In this document: positions 14,018 through 38,642 of the stretch, one piece after another
Position numbering within the stretch: the stretch's first letter is position 1
How the letters are laid out: every line of letters begins with the position of its first letter
Source of the DNA: Rhabditoides inermis
Taxonomy: Eukaryota; Nematoda; Chromadorea; Rhabditida; Rhabditidae
DNA: 64,000 bases
NCBI GenBank assembly: GCA_963966185.1
Contig: CAWZYM010000002.1
Location: forward strand, 62,001 to 126,000
Direction: 5' to 3'
Translations under genes and position numbers: made by a program
Notes under the pieces: generated by a model
Told to the model about the DNA's origin: nothing
The model's input: the letters and a program-made list of their open reading frames with translations, nothing else
The model's database searches: none

Positions 14018-17000
14018 CAGAGAGCCAGACAGACAGACCCCCACACGCCCACCTCGTGCGCCAGAATGTCCGTGATCGTCTCGACTTGGTCGCTCTCTCG
14101 CTGGCGCTGCTGCAGCCGGTCGAGCAGGTTGATGTGGAAGAGGAGCATCGCCTCCAGCACGTCCGGCACCAGTCGCTCCATGTCCGCCGCAGCTACGATG
14201 CCCTCTTCGAGCAGGCGCACCCGGTAAGCCTAGAGAGTCGCCATGTCACCAGGTCACCAAGTCAGTCTTCATTCTACGTCTACGTTTGAGAAAGTGCACC
14301 CGGTACGCCTAGAGAGTCAGTTAGTACGTCTAGAGAGCCACCAAGAGCCATTGAGTCAGAAGGCGCACCCGGTACGCCTAGACGATTGTCATTCAGTTCT
14401 TCATTCCAATTTTAGAAGTCATTACGTCATTCAGTTCTTCACTTGGGACGAGTCCAGCTCCGTTTGCCTATGAGGCAGTCTAGTATTCTTTCAAAAACGT
14501 TTATGATTCTAAAACGTGAACCGAAAATAAGTTTCTCTTGCAATATTCTACTACGGCTTCTGGTCATTTTCACTCTTTGAAGTCTTCGCTAAAAGTCGTT
14601 ATAGTCACGTATATGAAGGCATCCGAATCCGTATTTTCGCAATCTTCCCTCTATCTGTCTCTCTTTTCATCCAATAACATATTCTTCCGTGTACTACTCA
14701 TGCCATCTCATCACAGGCATTATCCAACACACTAGCATCTAGCACTACCCTAGATATGAGAAATAATTCAGACAGACAGAACGACGGACAAACATTGCGT
14801 TTCAGGATCAGGAATACTGCACTAAAATCCCAAATGTCAGATGATAGAAGTTGAAACAGTTTGTTCCAAATTTATCCCACTGCCTCTCGTACATCTTGTC
14901 GATTACTCATTATCATAGTCACCTTTTTCAGAAAGACGAGATGTGCGCAGTGGATCCTCTCTTGGCAGATGAGTTCTGAAAAATACCACTTTCTAAAAAC
15001 CAATGACAAAACCAAAAAAAGTTTTATATTGTATCACATTGTTGTAAACTGACATAGCTAATACTCTATGCTGATAGTCTAATTCTGCATCATCCATAAA
15101 TCTAAACATATGCATTTAACATTGATAATATTTTCCCGGCGCTACTTTGCAAATAATTGATGTTTAGAATTATAATCGCATAATGCGATAACACGATACA
15201 TTTTGAATTGAATTGACTTTTGATATTGGACAGGCACCCTGAAATAGCGGCTAATAAAATAAGACGGGATTGTCCGCTGCTATTCTCTATTCTCGCTCTC
15301 TTACGCACATGGCATGGGATGTAAAAGATGAGCTTATGAAAGTCTCTGTGATTCGTAATCCCCATGAAATGAGGAAAAAAGAAACCGAAGAGTGGCGTGG
15401 ACTCGTTGATCTCAAATGACTGAGCGTTGGATTCGGAAAGGCCGCAGGTGCTCGTACCCACTATTTTTGTGTTTTAGAAACGCGCCGAGGAGCCGATGTA
15501 CAAGCGGTACGACTTTAAAACGCTGCTCAACCAGCTCATGATCGATACGATGGCACCCACCATAGATGCTGTCCTGCAGCTTCCTTTGCTTCTCGGAGAG
15601 GTGGTCGCTCCGGTACTTTTCGTGCCAAGTGCTGTACTCCTCCTCGTCAAAGATGCACAGACGGTCCCACATCGGACTGCGTCTGCAATACAAATATCGT
15701 CTTTCGTCTGTCTGTCTGTCTGTCTCTCTCTCTCCTCTCCCCCCACTCACAGATCCCTCTCGGCACTCCAGGCTTCCTTCTCGTCCGTTTCCTGTTCAGC
15801 TCGCAGCCTCTCCGCCGCCGCCGCCACATCCTCAGTGAACACGTTGTATAGGTGGTCGGGCAGACCTGAACATGTCAATGTTACCTACTACTATGTTTTA
15901 GAATAGAAAACTTCAACACGCACACACGCCGAGAACGAGTTTTCTTCCCACCACTACCACAGCGCTCACAGCAGCTGACTCAACACAACACACACAACAA
16001 AGTCACGGATAGGAGGACAGAGACAGTCGCACGAACCACCATCGGCACTCTCTGCATGCTGCGGGGGAGGCATGCTGCGCCGCTCTCCGCCGCCGCCGCT
16101 GCTCCCACCCATCAGTGCGGCGGCGATGGATCCGTTGCGCGGGTCCTCGCTGCGGCGCCGGCGCCGCAGGTACTCCTCCCGCGACTCGTCGTCCCGCACA
16201 GTCAGAGACGACTTGCGCGTCACCATCATCTTGAGCCGCGTGATCTGATCTAGGATCGCCGGCTTCTTGTCGCCGCGGCGGGACGACGTGCGACGAAAGC
16301 TGAAACATGTTCATATCATATCGATAGCGCGGGCGCACACCAAACCTTTCGTTGGTGGATCCGCTCTCGCTGCCGCTGCCAAAGCTGCGTCGGGAGTGGG
16401 ATTCGCGGGGCGACGGCGAGCGAGAGATGCGCCCCGCTTGTTCATTCGAAGTGCGCGAGCCGCGCCGAGAGGTGTTCGGACTCGGCGGCAGCGTGAGCGA
16501 TTGCTGAAGTGTTCAGTCTCTTCGAAACTCCCTTGGATACTGACTTCGAAACGCCTTCGAAACACGACCAAACTGCGTGTTTCGAAGGGGCTGTTTCGAA
16601 GAGACCTTGAACACACGCACACTCAACTCCAAACAAAATACAAAACGTCTCTTAACGCGCGCTCACATTCTTGCTGAGCCGGCGAACGCTGCCGATCTCT
16701 GACGAATGCGGCGAGATGTCAGCAAAGAACTCTTCTTTGTCGGTGATGTAGCAGAAATCATCGCTAATCAAGACGCCTTCCGGCACGCACAGTGTCTCTG
16801 TAGACAAACACAAATCAAAACGAGCAGACACTAAACTACCTGGAATGATGTGAAAGGGGAGCGATGTGATCTCAATGTGGGGTGCATCCATTGCACTACT
16901 CAATCAAAAGGGTGGCACTATGCTGTATGCACATTGGAGACGAAGGGGATCGGCGTGAATCAGCCGGCCGGCATTGACTCAGCCCCACCATTCGCCGCTA

Positions 17001-18047
17001 CCACAACATTCACCCCCAGAAACCGCCGGAGAATTGTTGTTGCGCAAGAAACAGGTAAAAGAAGAACGGCGCGCAGACACAATACGCAGAGGGCAGCGAC
17101 TGATCGGTGAGACCCACCTCTGTACTCGTCGTGCAGCACCAGGCCGTACTTCTCGATCACGTGGTCCATGTACGAGTTGACGGACGCGTCCTCCTCGTCG
17201 CCGGCGGTGCTCATGGTGGAGCGCACGTGCGAGTCCGAGTAGCAGCGCCGCAGCCCGCCATCGACCGTGCCCTCGCTCGCCACCGACTCGCGCTGCAGCT
17301 GGCGCAGACGGTTCCAGTACCGGCGCACCCTGACAATGTGAAATGTGAGCGAGTCCAAGCGCGCGTTCATTGCGTACACGCAGACGGAACATAGAACCGT
17401 CACTTCCGCGGTGGAATGCAATAAGATTTCATATTAGTCAGAAGTCAGACTTCTCCTCGTCTCACGTCCTCTTCTCTCTTCCCACTCTCTCCCTCGATAA
17501 TAAGGAAAAGGATTAGAGATTAGCAGAAGCAAGACAGCCGTCACCATCCCTAATACTATGTATTCTCGTGTCCGCACCTGTCGTCATCGCCGTGTGTGCT
17601 GGCTCGGCTGCCGCCGTCCTCGCTGTCGCTCTCGCCCTCTCCGTCGTAGCAGCTCTCGCTGTTCTCGTCGATCGAACGCGCCCAGCCGCGATCCCCGCGC
17701 AACACCGACACGCGGTTCTTGCGGCTGCGACGTCTTCAATCAACACATTGCAAACTGATTATACAGTAGCGGCCAGTCTCTGCGAAACTCTTTTCAAAAC
17801 ACGCTCAAACCGCGTGTTCCGAAGAGACTGACCACACCTTGCGACACCGTTCGCACCTGAGCAAATTGACGAGTCGAAAGACTGCCTCAAAAGGCGGACG
17901 GCCGACCTTGTCGAGATCGTTGGTTGAGGCATAAGGCAGAGAGCAGCGTCGGTGTCCTCCCTGCTGCTCGTCTCGGAACTCCCGCTCGCGTTCGCGATCA
18001 CGCTGCACTACAGGGCGCCGCGTGAATACTTCCAGCAGCGAGTTCAT
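7154..18047 (-). CDS. DH-PH Rho guanine nucleotide exchange factor, complete, 26 exons, about 1187 aa
   Basis: Exons, 5' to 3': 18047-17857, 17733-17578, 17329-17118, 16797-16667, 16503-16346, 16299-16040, 15865-15751, 15682-15561, 14975-14923, 14229-14053, 13929-13798, 13641-13531, 13343-13224, 12961-12878, 12660-12564, 11552-11473, 11382-11326, 11140-11020, 10204-10082, 10018-9827, 9726-9662, 9343-9220, 8811-8561, 8130-7933, 7725-7568, 7229-7154. Every phase closes; the sum is 3564 nt. The DH domain is at about aa 440-646: first conserved helix KQRKLQDSIYELICQERIHC, then VETITDILAHE, then the hallmark helix GRPTKYQLMIDTMAKY. The PH domain is at about 675-792: VLLILFDDILVCLQKK and the closing helix LKWTRSLEAAIAN. 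The acidic/glutamine-rich C-terminus (about 960-1163) looks coiled-coil. DH exchanges GDP for GTP on Rho-type GTPases and PH tunes this at membranes (family knowledge). The layout resembles the Lbc/ARHGEF group, but I see no RGS, C1 or PDZ domain in the long Ser/Arg-rich N-terminus. The ATG at 18047 was chosen because it opens the frame and exon 1 ends in phase. Confidence 0.9.
9320..9535 (-). repeat. Three tandem copies of a RhoGEF exon acceptor edge (about 90-nt unit)
   Basis: On the plus strand, ctcagccagagccagctg followed by a shared tail (atgttccgttcagttcaattca, then aaaacaaaaacaatcctact) occurs at about 9328, 9420 and 9512. The first copy is the real exon start (minus-strand CTGGCTCTGGCTGAGG after CAG). 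The two upstream copies each keep the CAG and the first exon bases, so all three could act as 3' splice sites. Confidence 0.85.
10727..10826. mobile_element. Foldback repeat, TTCGAAGAGACTGACC family
   Basis: The left end reads ggcagtctcttcgaag and the right end cttcgaagagactgacc, an inverted pair about 100 bases apart, in the RhoGEF intron between exons 11140-11020 and 10204-10082. Its short size, terminal inverted repeats and lack of coding capacity fit a MITE-like element. Confidence 0.75.
10837..10906. repeat. 70-nt hairpin repeat, family 2
   Basis: The arm at 10837-10853 (gatagtagggaggaagt) and the arm ending at 10906 (acttcctccctactatc) are perfect inverse complements over 17 bases, and pairing continues inward imperfectly. 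A diverged copy follows at about 10915-10978, and others lie at 21791-21859 and about 23549-23651. Size and stem length resemble a pre-miRNA hairpin, but the multiple copies point to a small foldback element. Confidence 0.8.
11205..11281. mobile_element. Foldback repeat, TTCGAAGAGACTGACC family
   Basis: It starts cggtcagtcttttcgaaac and ends gtttcgaagagactgaccg, with a TTCGAA-rich middle, in the RhoGEF intron upstream of exon 11140-11020 in the plus orientation. The inverted ends match almost perfectly over 19 bases. Confidence 0.85.
11961..12262. repeat. Irregular minisatellite around acacgtatggttagaagg
   Basis: Units of about 35-60 bases containing cacccagacacgtatggtta and gaaacagttacccaaacat recur at least five times with insertions and deletions, inside the large RhoGEF intron between exons 12660-12564 and 11552-11473. 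Confidence 0.75.
13946..14005. repeat. (GT)n microsatellite
   Basis: Twenty-nine or so GT repeats followed by GA repeats, inside the short RhoGEF intron between exons 14229-14053 and 13929-13798. Confidence 0.9.
14214..14385 (-). repeat. Copies of a RhoGEF exon acceptor edge
   Basis: The real exon start at 14229 (plus strand cgcacccggtaagcctagagag) is echoed at about 14295 (tgcacccggtacgcctagagag) and 14362 (cgcacccggtacgcctagacg). Each copy carries the acceptor AG and the first exon bases. Confidence 0.75.
15478..15554 (+). pseudogene. Inverted, internally deleted copy of a RhoGEF DH-domain exon
   Basis: On the plus strand, after ttttag, the sequence encodes KRAEEPMYKRYDFKTLLN and then QLMIDTM. 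The real minus-strand exon 13641-13531 encodes KRAEEPMYKRYEFKTLLN, then nine residues LIIGRPTKY, then QLMIDTM. The copy thus lacks exactly 27 nt, nine codons that include the GRPTKY hallmark, and lies in the opposite orientation to its gene. It ends 6 bases before the donor (GTGGGT) of exon 15682-15561, sitting in the following intron. It keeps an acceptor-like AG in its own orientation. It cannot join the sense RhoGEF transcript as a coding exon. In that transcript it could base-pair with the real exon. Confidence 0.9.
16510..16612. mobile_element. Foldback repeat abutting a RhoGEF acceptor
   Basis: It starts gttcagtctcttcgaaac and ends gtttcgaagagaccttgaac, with internal ccttcgaaacacgaccaaac. 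In the transcript sense its end lies 6 bases before the exon at 16503, so the element supplies nearly the whole 3' half of this 163-nt intron. Confidence 0.8.
17766..17833. mobile_element. Foldback repeat filling over half of RhoGEF intron 1
   Basis: It starts gtagcggccagtctctgcga and ends gttccgaagagactgacc. The intron is 123 nt (17856-17734) and the element takes up about 68 of them. Confidence 0.8.
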
Positions 18048-18875
18048 CGCGACTCGACGCGAGAATGAGCGTGGAACGCAGAGGCGACTCGAGCAGAGAG
18101 GCGAGACTGACTCCCGCAAGATGCCGCGTGAGTCGCAGAGTCACAGCGCCCAAGATAAGTCGGCTTTGGCAGATCGCGAGAGATTCGCGGAATCGTCGGC
18201 CACAGCTAGCGACGCAGGTGGAGTGGAGTAGTGTGTGTGTGAGAAAGAAGAAGGAGCTGCACTCTGAAAAGGACGCGCTGATTACGGGCTAGCTGGCGGA
18301 CAGGCGAATAGGATATGCGAGATAGAAAGAGGAAACACAAACATCGACACACACACGAGGCCCGAATAATTCATTATTCGATTCGGCGCGCCGAAAATAC
18401 ACACACATATCGAGGGGGACGGTGGCATATTGGATCGGGAAAGTGCCGTCGCCATTCTCCCCCTACAATCTCTCGCCACCCCATTTATTTTACTCCACAC
18501 AGCAGTCACTCTACTGGGGGTGAGAAGAGATAACTCGCATTTAGACATTTAGATACTGTCGGGAGAGTATGCGTGTAAACAACACGCAACTACAACGGCA
18601 ACGGCAAGATTCGATGCGAGATAATGCTCACATGAAAGGGGGTGGAAGAGGCAAGAGGCAGCTAGCGGTACGAATACCAATTTCTCCAAACAGCCCCTAT
18701 GAATATAAATACTTGAAAAAAGAAGAGATAATCAACATAAAGGACAGCTAGAGAGCGGCGGACAACCGATTTCGAGAGGGGCATACAGAGGGAAAGTGAG
18801 ATGCGACAATCGGCGGGATGTGCTCTCTCAATGAGTCAACAGTTTCCCCCAGCAAGAGCACACTCTCTCGGACAC

Positions 18876-18914
<39 letters not shown>

Positions 18915-20065
18915 GTACTTTGCCGAAGGTTCCGTCAACGGCGTCAACCTTTCCATAATTCGAGTGTGCGGTGACCGCAACTCATACTAGCCAATGAGAT
19001 TACTGCATGGAATTGCGAGAACGTAATTCACGTGAACAAATCGAAAGGAAATAAATGTCGGGTCGTTGCTACACGAAACGAAGTCAAGAACCGTTGATTG
19101 CAACGACTGAAGCCATAATCCAACCCCCCTCCCCTCGTCCTCTATCTAAATCCGATCACATTATCAATATCATTCTCTATTACATCATGTAAAGTCACAC
19201 CGACATGCGATATTGCCATTTTCAAGATAATTAAAATACAAGTGGAATCGCGAAGACCGGAAAAACAACCAAACGGTTGAACACAATTACTAGAGGATCC
19301 GCTGAAGAACAGACAAAAAATGGCTGGCAATATACGGGAGGCGTTCTATTTTCGATTACACTAAACGACTATCACACAAGTCACAACAACAACTCGCAAA
19401 ACGCCCAGAGAGAGATTATTCCACTAAAGCAGACATTAAAAAAGGAAGTGACTGTTGCCACGCCCGCTAATAAAATGACATTGGTCTCGCATTGATGGAC
19501 TAACATCGCATTGTAATGATAACATCAAGTGCCTAACTGACAGCAAGTGAGGCTATCGAATTGTCGCAAAAAGCGAGAGAGAGAGAGAGAGAGAGTAGAT
19601 GGAACAAAGGAGATTGCGTCAAGTCAACAACTTATGCTGATTGAAAATGGAGTGGAATTCGATTGCGTCGCGGAGGCGCGAGAGTTGAACGGAGAGGAGA
19701 GGGGGTCCCTCTACTCATCTCTACTCTCTCCACCCACAGTACACCTCAAATACACACACAACACTATTCACAAAACAATACTCGGGATTAGCGCAGCAAC
19801 AACACGCGACAAATAACATCCATTCATCCACGCATACAACATCGGGCAATGGAAACGCTAACTGCAGTAAACGGAAACAACTGTCAACTTCAAAGGGCGG
19901 TGTGAGTGGGTCGCCTTGTTTTGTATGCACGTCTATGCAGCGCACTCTATGAGACATCCACCGCATAGAGAGGACACATGCGACACGGGAAGAAAACTCG
20001 TTCTCGACTCTCTTTATTTCTGCCCCCCCCTCTACTACACTCGCCCTATCCACAACCGTACCACG
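18048..20065. other. RhoGEF upstream region and 3' flank of the next gene
   Basis: A (GA)n run lies at about 18876-18909 and another near 19567-19590. No coding exon with support was seen. Non-coding 5' exons and the promoter of the RhoGEF gene should lie here, but I could not place them. Confidence 0.45.
20013..20018 (-). terminator. Poly(A) signal of the serine-rich gene
   Basis: AATAAA on the minus strand about 50-60 bases after either candidate stop. It separates this gene from the RhoGEF gene, arguing against one continuous transcript. Confidence 0.55.
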
Positions 20066-32777
<12,712 letters not shown>

Positions 32778-34789
32778 ATCGATTTATCGATTGATGACGT
32801 CACTCCCTCGATACTGTGGGACCCGCGAGCGAGGCGAGTGCCTAGGAAAGAGTGGTTACACACACTACAGATGTTCACATGTAATCGGCAGTAAGTATGT
32901 AATGACAGTGGAAGGAAAGGAGTGAAGTGAACGTCGACAATAGAGTGAGAGGATTCGAGAAGCCGTGCTGATAATTGATTAAGAGTGATAATGACGGGGA
33001 GAGCTGATAGCTGGGGGGGGGCGACATCGATTGATATGCCAAAGACTGGAAGAACGCTGAATCACACACATGACGAGAGGACATAAAACGACAGCGAGAA
33101 CGCGACATTCGAGCAAATTGCGCGCGAACACAACAAACACGCCAAGGGGTTCTCGCTTTCACGCAAGCACGCACAGTTTTTGCGCCAGTGCGAGTGAGTC
33201 TGACCGGATGGAAGGCATGAGTGCGGGTGAGAGAGAGAGAGAGACGGGTTAGAGCAAACACGAGGTGTGAATGGGACCACGGACCAGCTCCTCGCGCATG
33301 AGACAAGTTGAGCAGAACTGAACATCTCGTAAAAACATGGGGAAACAGTGGGCCAGCAATCTCGGACGTTACTGGCCACTGATAACAGGTAGCACCGATT
33401 TAGCCGCGATTAGCTTTTCGATGGACTTTGAACCGAGTGATCTCTCAATGTCATTCAAAACTCATGACATCACCTGGGTTCCCGCACACTGATGCAACTA
33501 CTCTGATGAAAGATTAAAGAGGTGATAATTGATAGCCCGGTACTCCCCCGCTCTTTACCCGATTCTAGGACGCGTGATACAAAGAATACTTCTGATTAGA
33601 GAGGTGATATACGTGATATTTATAGCTTCCACTCCACCCCTCTTCACCCCCCACCCAACTTTTTTTTTGTTTGCGCGATTTTTGTAGTGATTAGCTTTTG
33701 ATATCTGAGATATCAAAATCGATAAGATCCGTACGCACGGAGCTCTAGAAATCAGAACGAAAGGGATCCGATAAGCGGATTAAGTGTCTGGAAAAAAGAA
33801 GACACAACGTGACGTGAGAGAGAGATAAGTGTCAGTACAACAAGGAATCGTAAACAACTACAAAACACAGTGTCTTATACTCAAATATAAAAAAGTTCAT
33901 TTTCTTCCAATCTAAATACCCTAGAGGAGGAATGGAAGAGCGTGGTTGCCGAAATAGAATACCTGTATTGTGAATGATTGATGTTTGATACAGGAAAAAT
34001 AATAAGTTGAAATGAATTAATCTGACTATTATAGGTTATAGGGTCCGACGGTGAAACAATGATGAACATATTGGTTCAATTTGAGTTTGTATATAGATAT
34101 GTGGTATTACGTTTAACGTCATTTCTATAGGTTTCAATAAACATGATTTTATCAGACTTGTCAGTCCCCCTGTATTCGTTCACCCTTTAGTTATGAGAGA
34201 CAGCCAGACTGACTGACTGATGACACCCCTCTCTCCTAACTTGATCCGGGATGCGCAATGTAAATGTCTCTCTCCCCTGTATCACTCTATCACATACCCA
34301 TAACCAGTACGCCCTCTTTACCAGTTCCCCCCGCGGGTCTTCCCGTTCCTTCCAGACATTGTTGCATATAGCACATTCGCCTCTTCGAATACCTCTCTCT
34401 AATCGATGCAAATCGCTTTCGTACATCGTAGCATTTCACACTCTACTGAGCACTGTACACGCAAACTCGGGGCGAGGGATCCAGTCTCTTTCTCTCTCTC
34501 TCCCTCTCCCTCTCTTTCCCTCACATGCCCTCAGGGGTTGCAATTCGCTTTCCCCCTCACTCACAGTACTTCCTAAGGCGATCACTCCGTTTATCCAGAG
34601 TGTTGCTATCCAGTTTTGTCCACGCATTAGCATTCTGTGTCTTGTTTGTTTGTGTTTCCGAATCTGCCCATCGCATCTCTCCATCTGTAGTCATTTCCGA
34701 AACGCTTCTAGTATTCCGTCTATCGTTCCTCCTTGCCGCCTTGTTTGCGCCAGATCCTTTCGCACTGACAGATCAGTCGTTTTCTTTTT

Positions 34790-34825
<36 letters not shown>

Positions 34826-35280
34826 TGGGTACCGTGAGGAGAGAGGAATGCGTGTAAAGGGGGTAGTGTTCGGGGGGCAAAAAGCTTTTCTCGCGGCGCG
34901 GGTCACTCTTGCCCATATTAGCATGGTGTCGATCCGGTTCTCGCTCTCTGACATATCCATGCTGCGCTAGCCTCAGGGCATTTGTACAACCTTTCTCCCC
35001 CCTCTCTCCTTACCGCTCACCGAAACTCATGTACCGGTTCACTTTCACATGCGTCTCAAGGTTTTCTCTCGGTGTCGTGTCACTACCATAATCGAGTCAT
35101 GCGTGCTGCAATTTTTCTCTTTTCTTCTACGCGACTGCTCGGAACGTATCTATCGAGTCTTCTTACAAGGAAACTATCCCCTCTTACACTCTTCCACTCG
35201 CTGCCAATCCAATCCACTCGACTCGTTTCCGCCACTCCGATTACGTTCCGATCACAGTATACTTTTCAGTTCCCTCTCCG
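32778..35280. other. Divergent spacer between the serine-rich gene and the VWA gene
   Basis: This 2.5 kb must hold promoters for both genes. TGATAA or AGATAA GATA-type sites occur repeatedly (about 32970, 32986, 33373, 33524, 33722, 33771, 33825), together with one (GA)n tract at 34793-34822. No coding exon with support was found. Open frames in 34251-35348 lack any domain or sensible splice phase. Confidence 0.45.
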
Positions 35281-35440
35281 ATGCGCACCACGGTCGGCTT
35301 ATTGCTGGTGAGATAAATAATGACGTCATTGTTACGTTCACGCCGTGACGTCACTTTTCAGGCTGTGGCGGCTGCATTGCTGCACGCGCAGCAGACATGC
35401 GATCAGAGTCCCATCGAAGTGAGGATCTCCCTCTCTCTCC

Positions 35441-35485
<45 letters not shown>

Positions 35486-35737
35486 TCTCTTTCTCTTTCT
35501 CTTTCTCTTTCTCTTTCTCTTTCTCTTTCTCTTTCTCTTTCTCTTTCTCTTTCTCTTTCTCTTTCTCTTTCTCTTTCTCTTTCTCTTTCTCTTTCTCTTT
35601 CTCTTTCTCTTTCTCTTTCTCTTTCTCTTTCTCTTTCTCTTTCTCTTTCTCTTTCTCTTTCTCTTTCTCTTTCTCTTTCTCTTTCTCTTTCTCTTTCTCT
35701 TTCTCTTTCTCTTTCTCTTTCTCTTTCTCTTTCTCTT

Positions 35738-35803
<66 letters not shown>

Positions 35804-37249
35804 CCCCTCCCTCCCTCTCTCTCTCTCTCATAACTGCCATCCAGGTGATGATCCTCTTCGACCTCACATCCGAGACCAAGGAGTCGTTCTTCTATCAGCA
35901 AGAAAGGGTCAAAGAGGCAGTCATGTGAGTGGTTAAAAAGTGTTACGAAACGCTACACGTGTTCCGTAGCAGTGTGTTTTACGGGGCATTCACGCATTAA
36001 TCGCGGAAGCACGGCGATGTCCGTACGATGTACGTATCCAAAACTTGTGTGGTGTTGTCTCTCCTACATGTCTCAATGCGTCATTGCTCTTCCAACAAGC
36101 GTAGCCACGGCCCGGATAGTTGCACAGTCGACAGCGGCGGGCGCGCAACCGCTCCGCGAACACGCGTTGCGCGAAATTACCAGCAAGCGCTAGAGCGCAA
36201 TGATTTCTCGACTGAAATCGCTACGCGCCCAATCACTCGCGGCGCGGTTTGTGCGCGCGCCGCTCTCTCTGTGGGCGCGCTGTGCAACTATCCGAGCACA
36301 GCGGCTGTGATATGATCATGACACTCAATTATGAATAAGTATAATTATGCAGGTGTGACTCCTGATATAAAAAAATGCATGTTTTTCTTTCACCATGCTT
36401 GATTGCAGGTGTGAAGACTGATAGCGAAGATACTAAAAAAGATCGATTTTTTTCCGGAAATAGGTATAACGACAGTTGGTAGTTGAGTACACTATTATTC
36501 TATCATCACAGGGAGATCGAGCTATGAAGATTTTTGCCTGATAGACAATGCAGTTTACGATTGCCTCTATTCAGGGAGATCGAGCGGGTGACGGAAGGCC
36601 GGCGCAAGAACTACGGCCTGATCGTGTTCCATCGGGTCGCCATTCGACTGCTCGAACTCGCCTCACCCGTCAGCGAGCGCTGGCAGAAGGTAGAGAGGGA
36701 AAGGGAGAGGGAGTGGGAGAGGGAGAGGGAGAGGGAGAGGGAGAGGGAGAGGGAGAGGGAGAGGGAGAGGGAGAGGGAGAGGGAGAGGGAGAGGGAGAGG
36801 GAGAGGGAGAGGGAGAGGGAGAGGGAGAGGGAGAGGGAGAGGGAGAGGAGAGGGAGAGGGAGAGGGAGAGGGAGAGGGAGGAGGGAGAGAGAGGGGGGGG
36901 GGGAGAGAGAGAGAGGGGGAGAGAGGGAGAGAGGAAGAGAGAGAGAGAGGGAGAGAGAGGGAGAGAGTAAAGAGGACAACTTCTTCAAAACATTCCGCCT
37001 TCGGAACACTCCTGAATATCCCCATATGGAAGTATACATATGTGTTTTGAAAACCGCCACTCCAGCCGGTCGGCGTGTTCTCGTCGCTGCGCGCGCGTCA
37101 CGGCGAGGAGACGTCGGTGGCGCGCGCGTTCGAGGCGGCGGTCGACGAGTTCACGAGGGACGGCGATCATAGGGCGAGGAAGCTAGTCCTGCTCGCACAC
37201 GACGGAGACAGCAAGGACCACGTGCAGGAGAGCATGAAGGCCATGTGAG

Positions 37250-37302
<53 letters not shown>

Positions 37303-38593
37303 GTCTCTGTCTCTCTGTCTCTCTCGCTCTCTCTTACCAGTGTTTCCAAAACCCACTGTCTCAGCGTGTGCCAGAATCATTATGAAGTAAGAGATAGTAA
37401 AATCCTCCGAAGCTCAAGTTCACCCCCCCCCCATAACTATGCTGTCCGTGTCCTCATCTTCATTTATCAACACCGGAAAAAAAATAATCTTTCTCGTCAG
37501 TGACTCGCTGCACCGTCTCGACATCACCGTGCTGTCCGTATCCGGCCGCGCGCACCCCAACATCCACGTCCTCCGGGCATACACACACTCGAACGAGCGC
37601 GTCTACCACGACAGAGAGAGCAGGGATGGGTTCATGGCGGAGCTAGAGGCAGTGAGTGACTGTCATTAGCTGTCACCTGTCATTTGTCATTAGTCATTTG
37701 TCATTGTCACTCAGGTGGTCAACGACTGTCACTTCGTGCAACGTCCGCCGGCGAGAGGATTTCCGGAGAGGAGGGGACAGGTAATCGAATCAATCAATCA
37801 ATCGATAAATCAATCCAGAACAAAATGGTGATAAATGAAAACAACTATACAAAACGAGGTAGTGGTCGATACAAAAGTCCATATTCGAATCCAGAACAAG
37901 GTGGTGATCGATAAAAAAAATTCAATAATCATCCAGAACGAGGTGCGGCCACGCACTCGAATCCACGGCGTGAAGACGACGCGCGCGGCGATGCACAAAT
38001 TTGATGCGAACACATGTCAGAAGGAGAAGGTAACCATGCAAAAGGTCGGCACTTCACATCTTGGATAGAGTAGAGGTCAGACTCGGTCACTCAACTTTTG
38101 CTGGCAAAAGATCCTCAGAAAGATCTCCGTGCCTTTTGTATCACAAAGCGTTTTTATACATATTCGAGTCTGACTTCTTATAGATACACTCGCACTATAG
38201 ACAGCACTGCACTTGATGCATGAATTTAGTTGAAAACCATAAGTTGTGTGAACTTGTTAGATGATTGCGATCAGTCTCATCGAACCACTCCCGAACTGAC
38301 TTCCGAATACGGGATACTTCCGAATGTCTTGCCTTCGAAACATTTTGCTTCCGGAGAGACTGATGGTACCTTCAGTGTGTGTGTGCGGTTTGCCTTAGGT
38401 TCATAGGTACACTTATGCTTCTTCACCAGTGTTCTATAGTATTGCATTCTATTTCTGCAGGTCGATCTGATCATAGTGCTCGACACTTCGGGCTCGGTGT
38501 TTGAAGCGTTCGAAGAAGAAAGGAGGATAGCGCTTGACCTCATTGACCACTTCCCCATGGACCAGTACGGAGACCATATGCGGGTGCGGGGAG

Positions 38594-38642
<49 letters not shown>

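Noticed and set aside
34251..35348. Frames of up to 239 codons upstream of the VWA gene
   Set aside because: They are CT-rich, lack domains, and do not splice in phase to the signal-peptide exon.
35338..35936. Long open frames of SFSFS, LFLFL or EKEKE type on both strands
   Set aside because: They are the (TTTCTC)n array read in different frames; only the short ends belong to real VWA-gene exons.
36534..37172. ERERE and GEGEG open frames
   Set aside because: They result from the (GGGAGA)n array; the real exons are 36575-36689 and 37066-37244 in specific frames.
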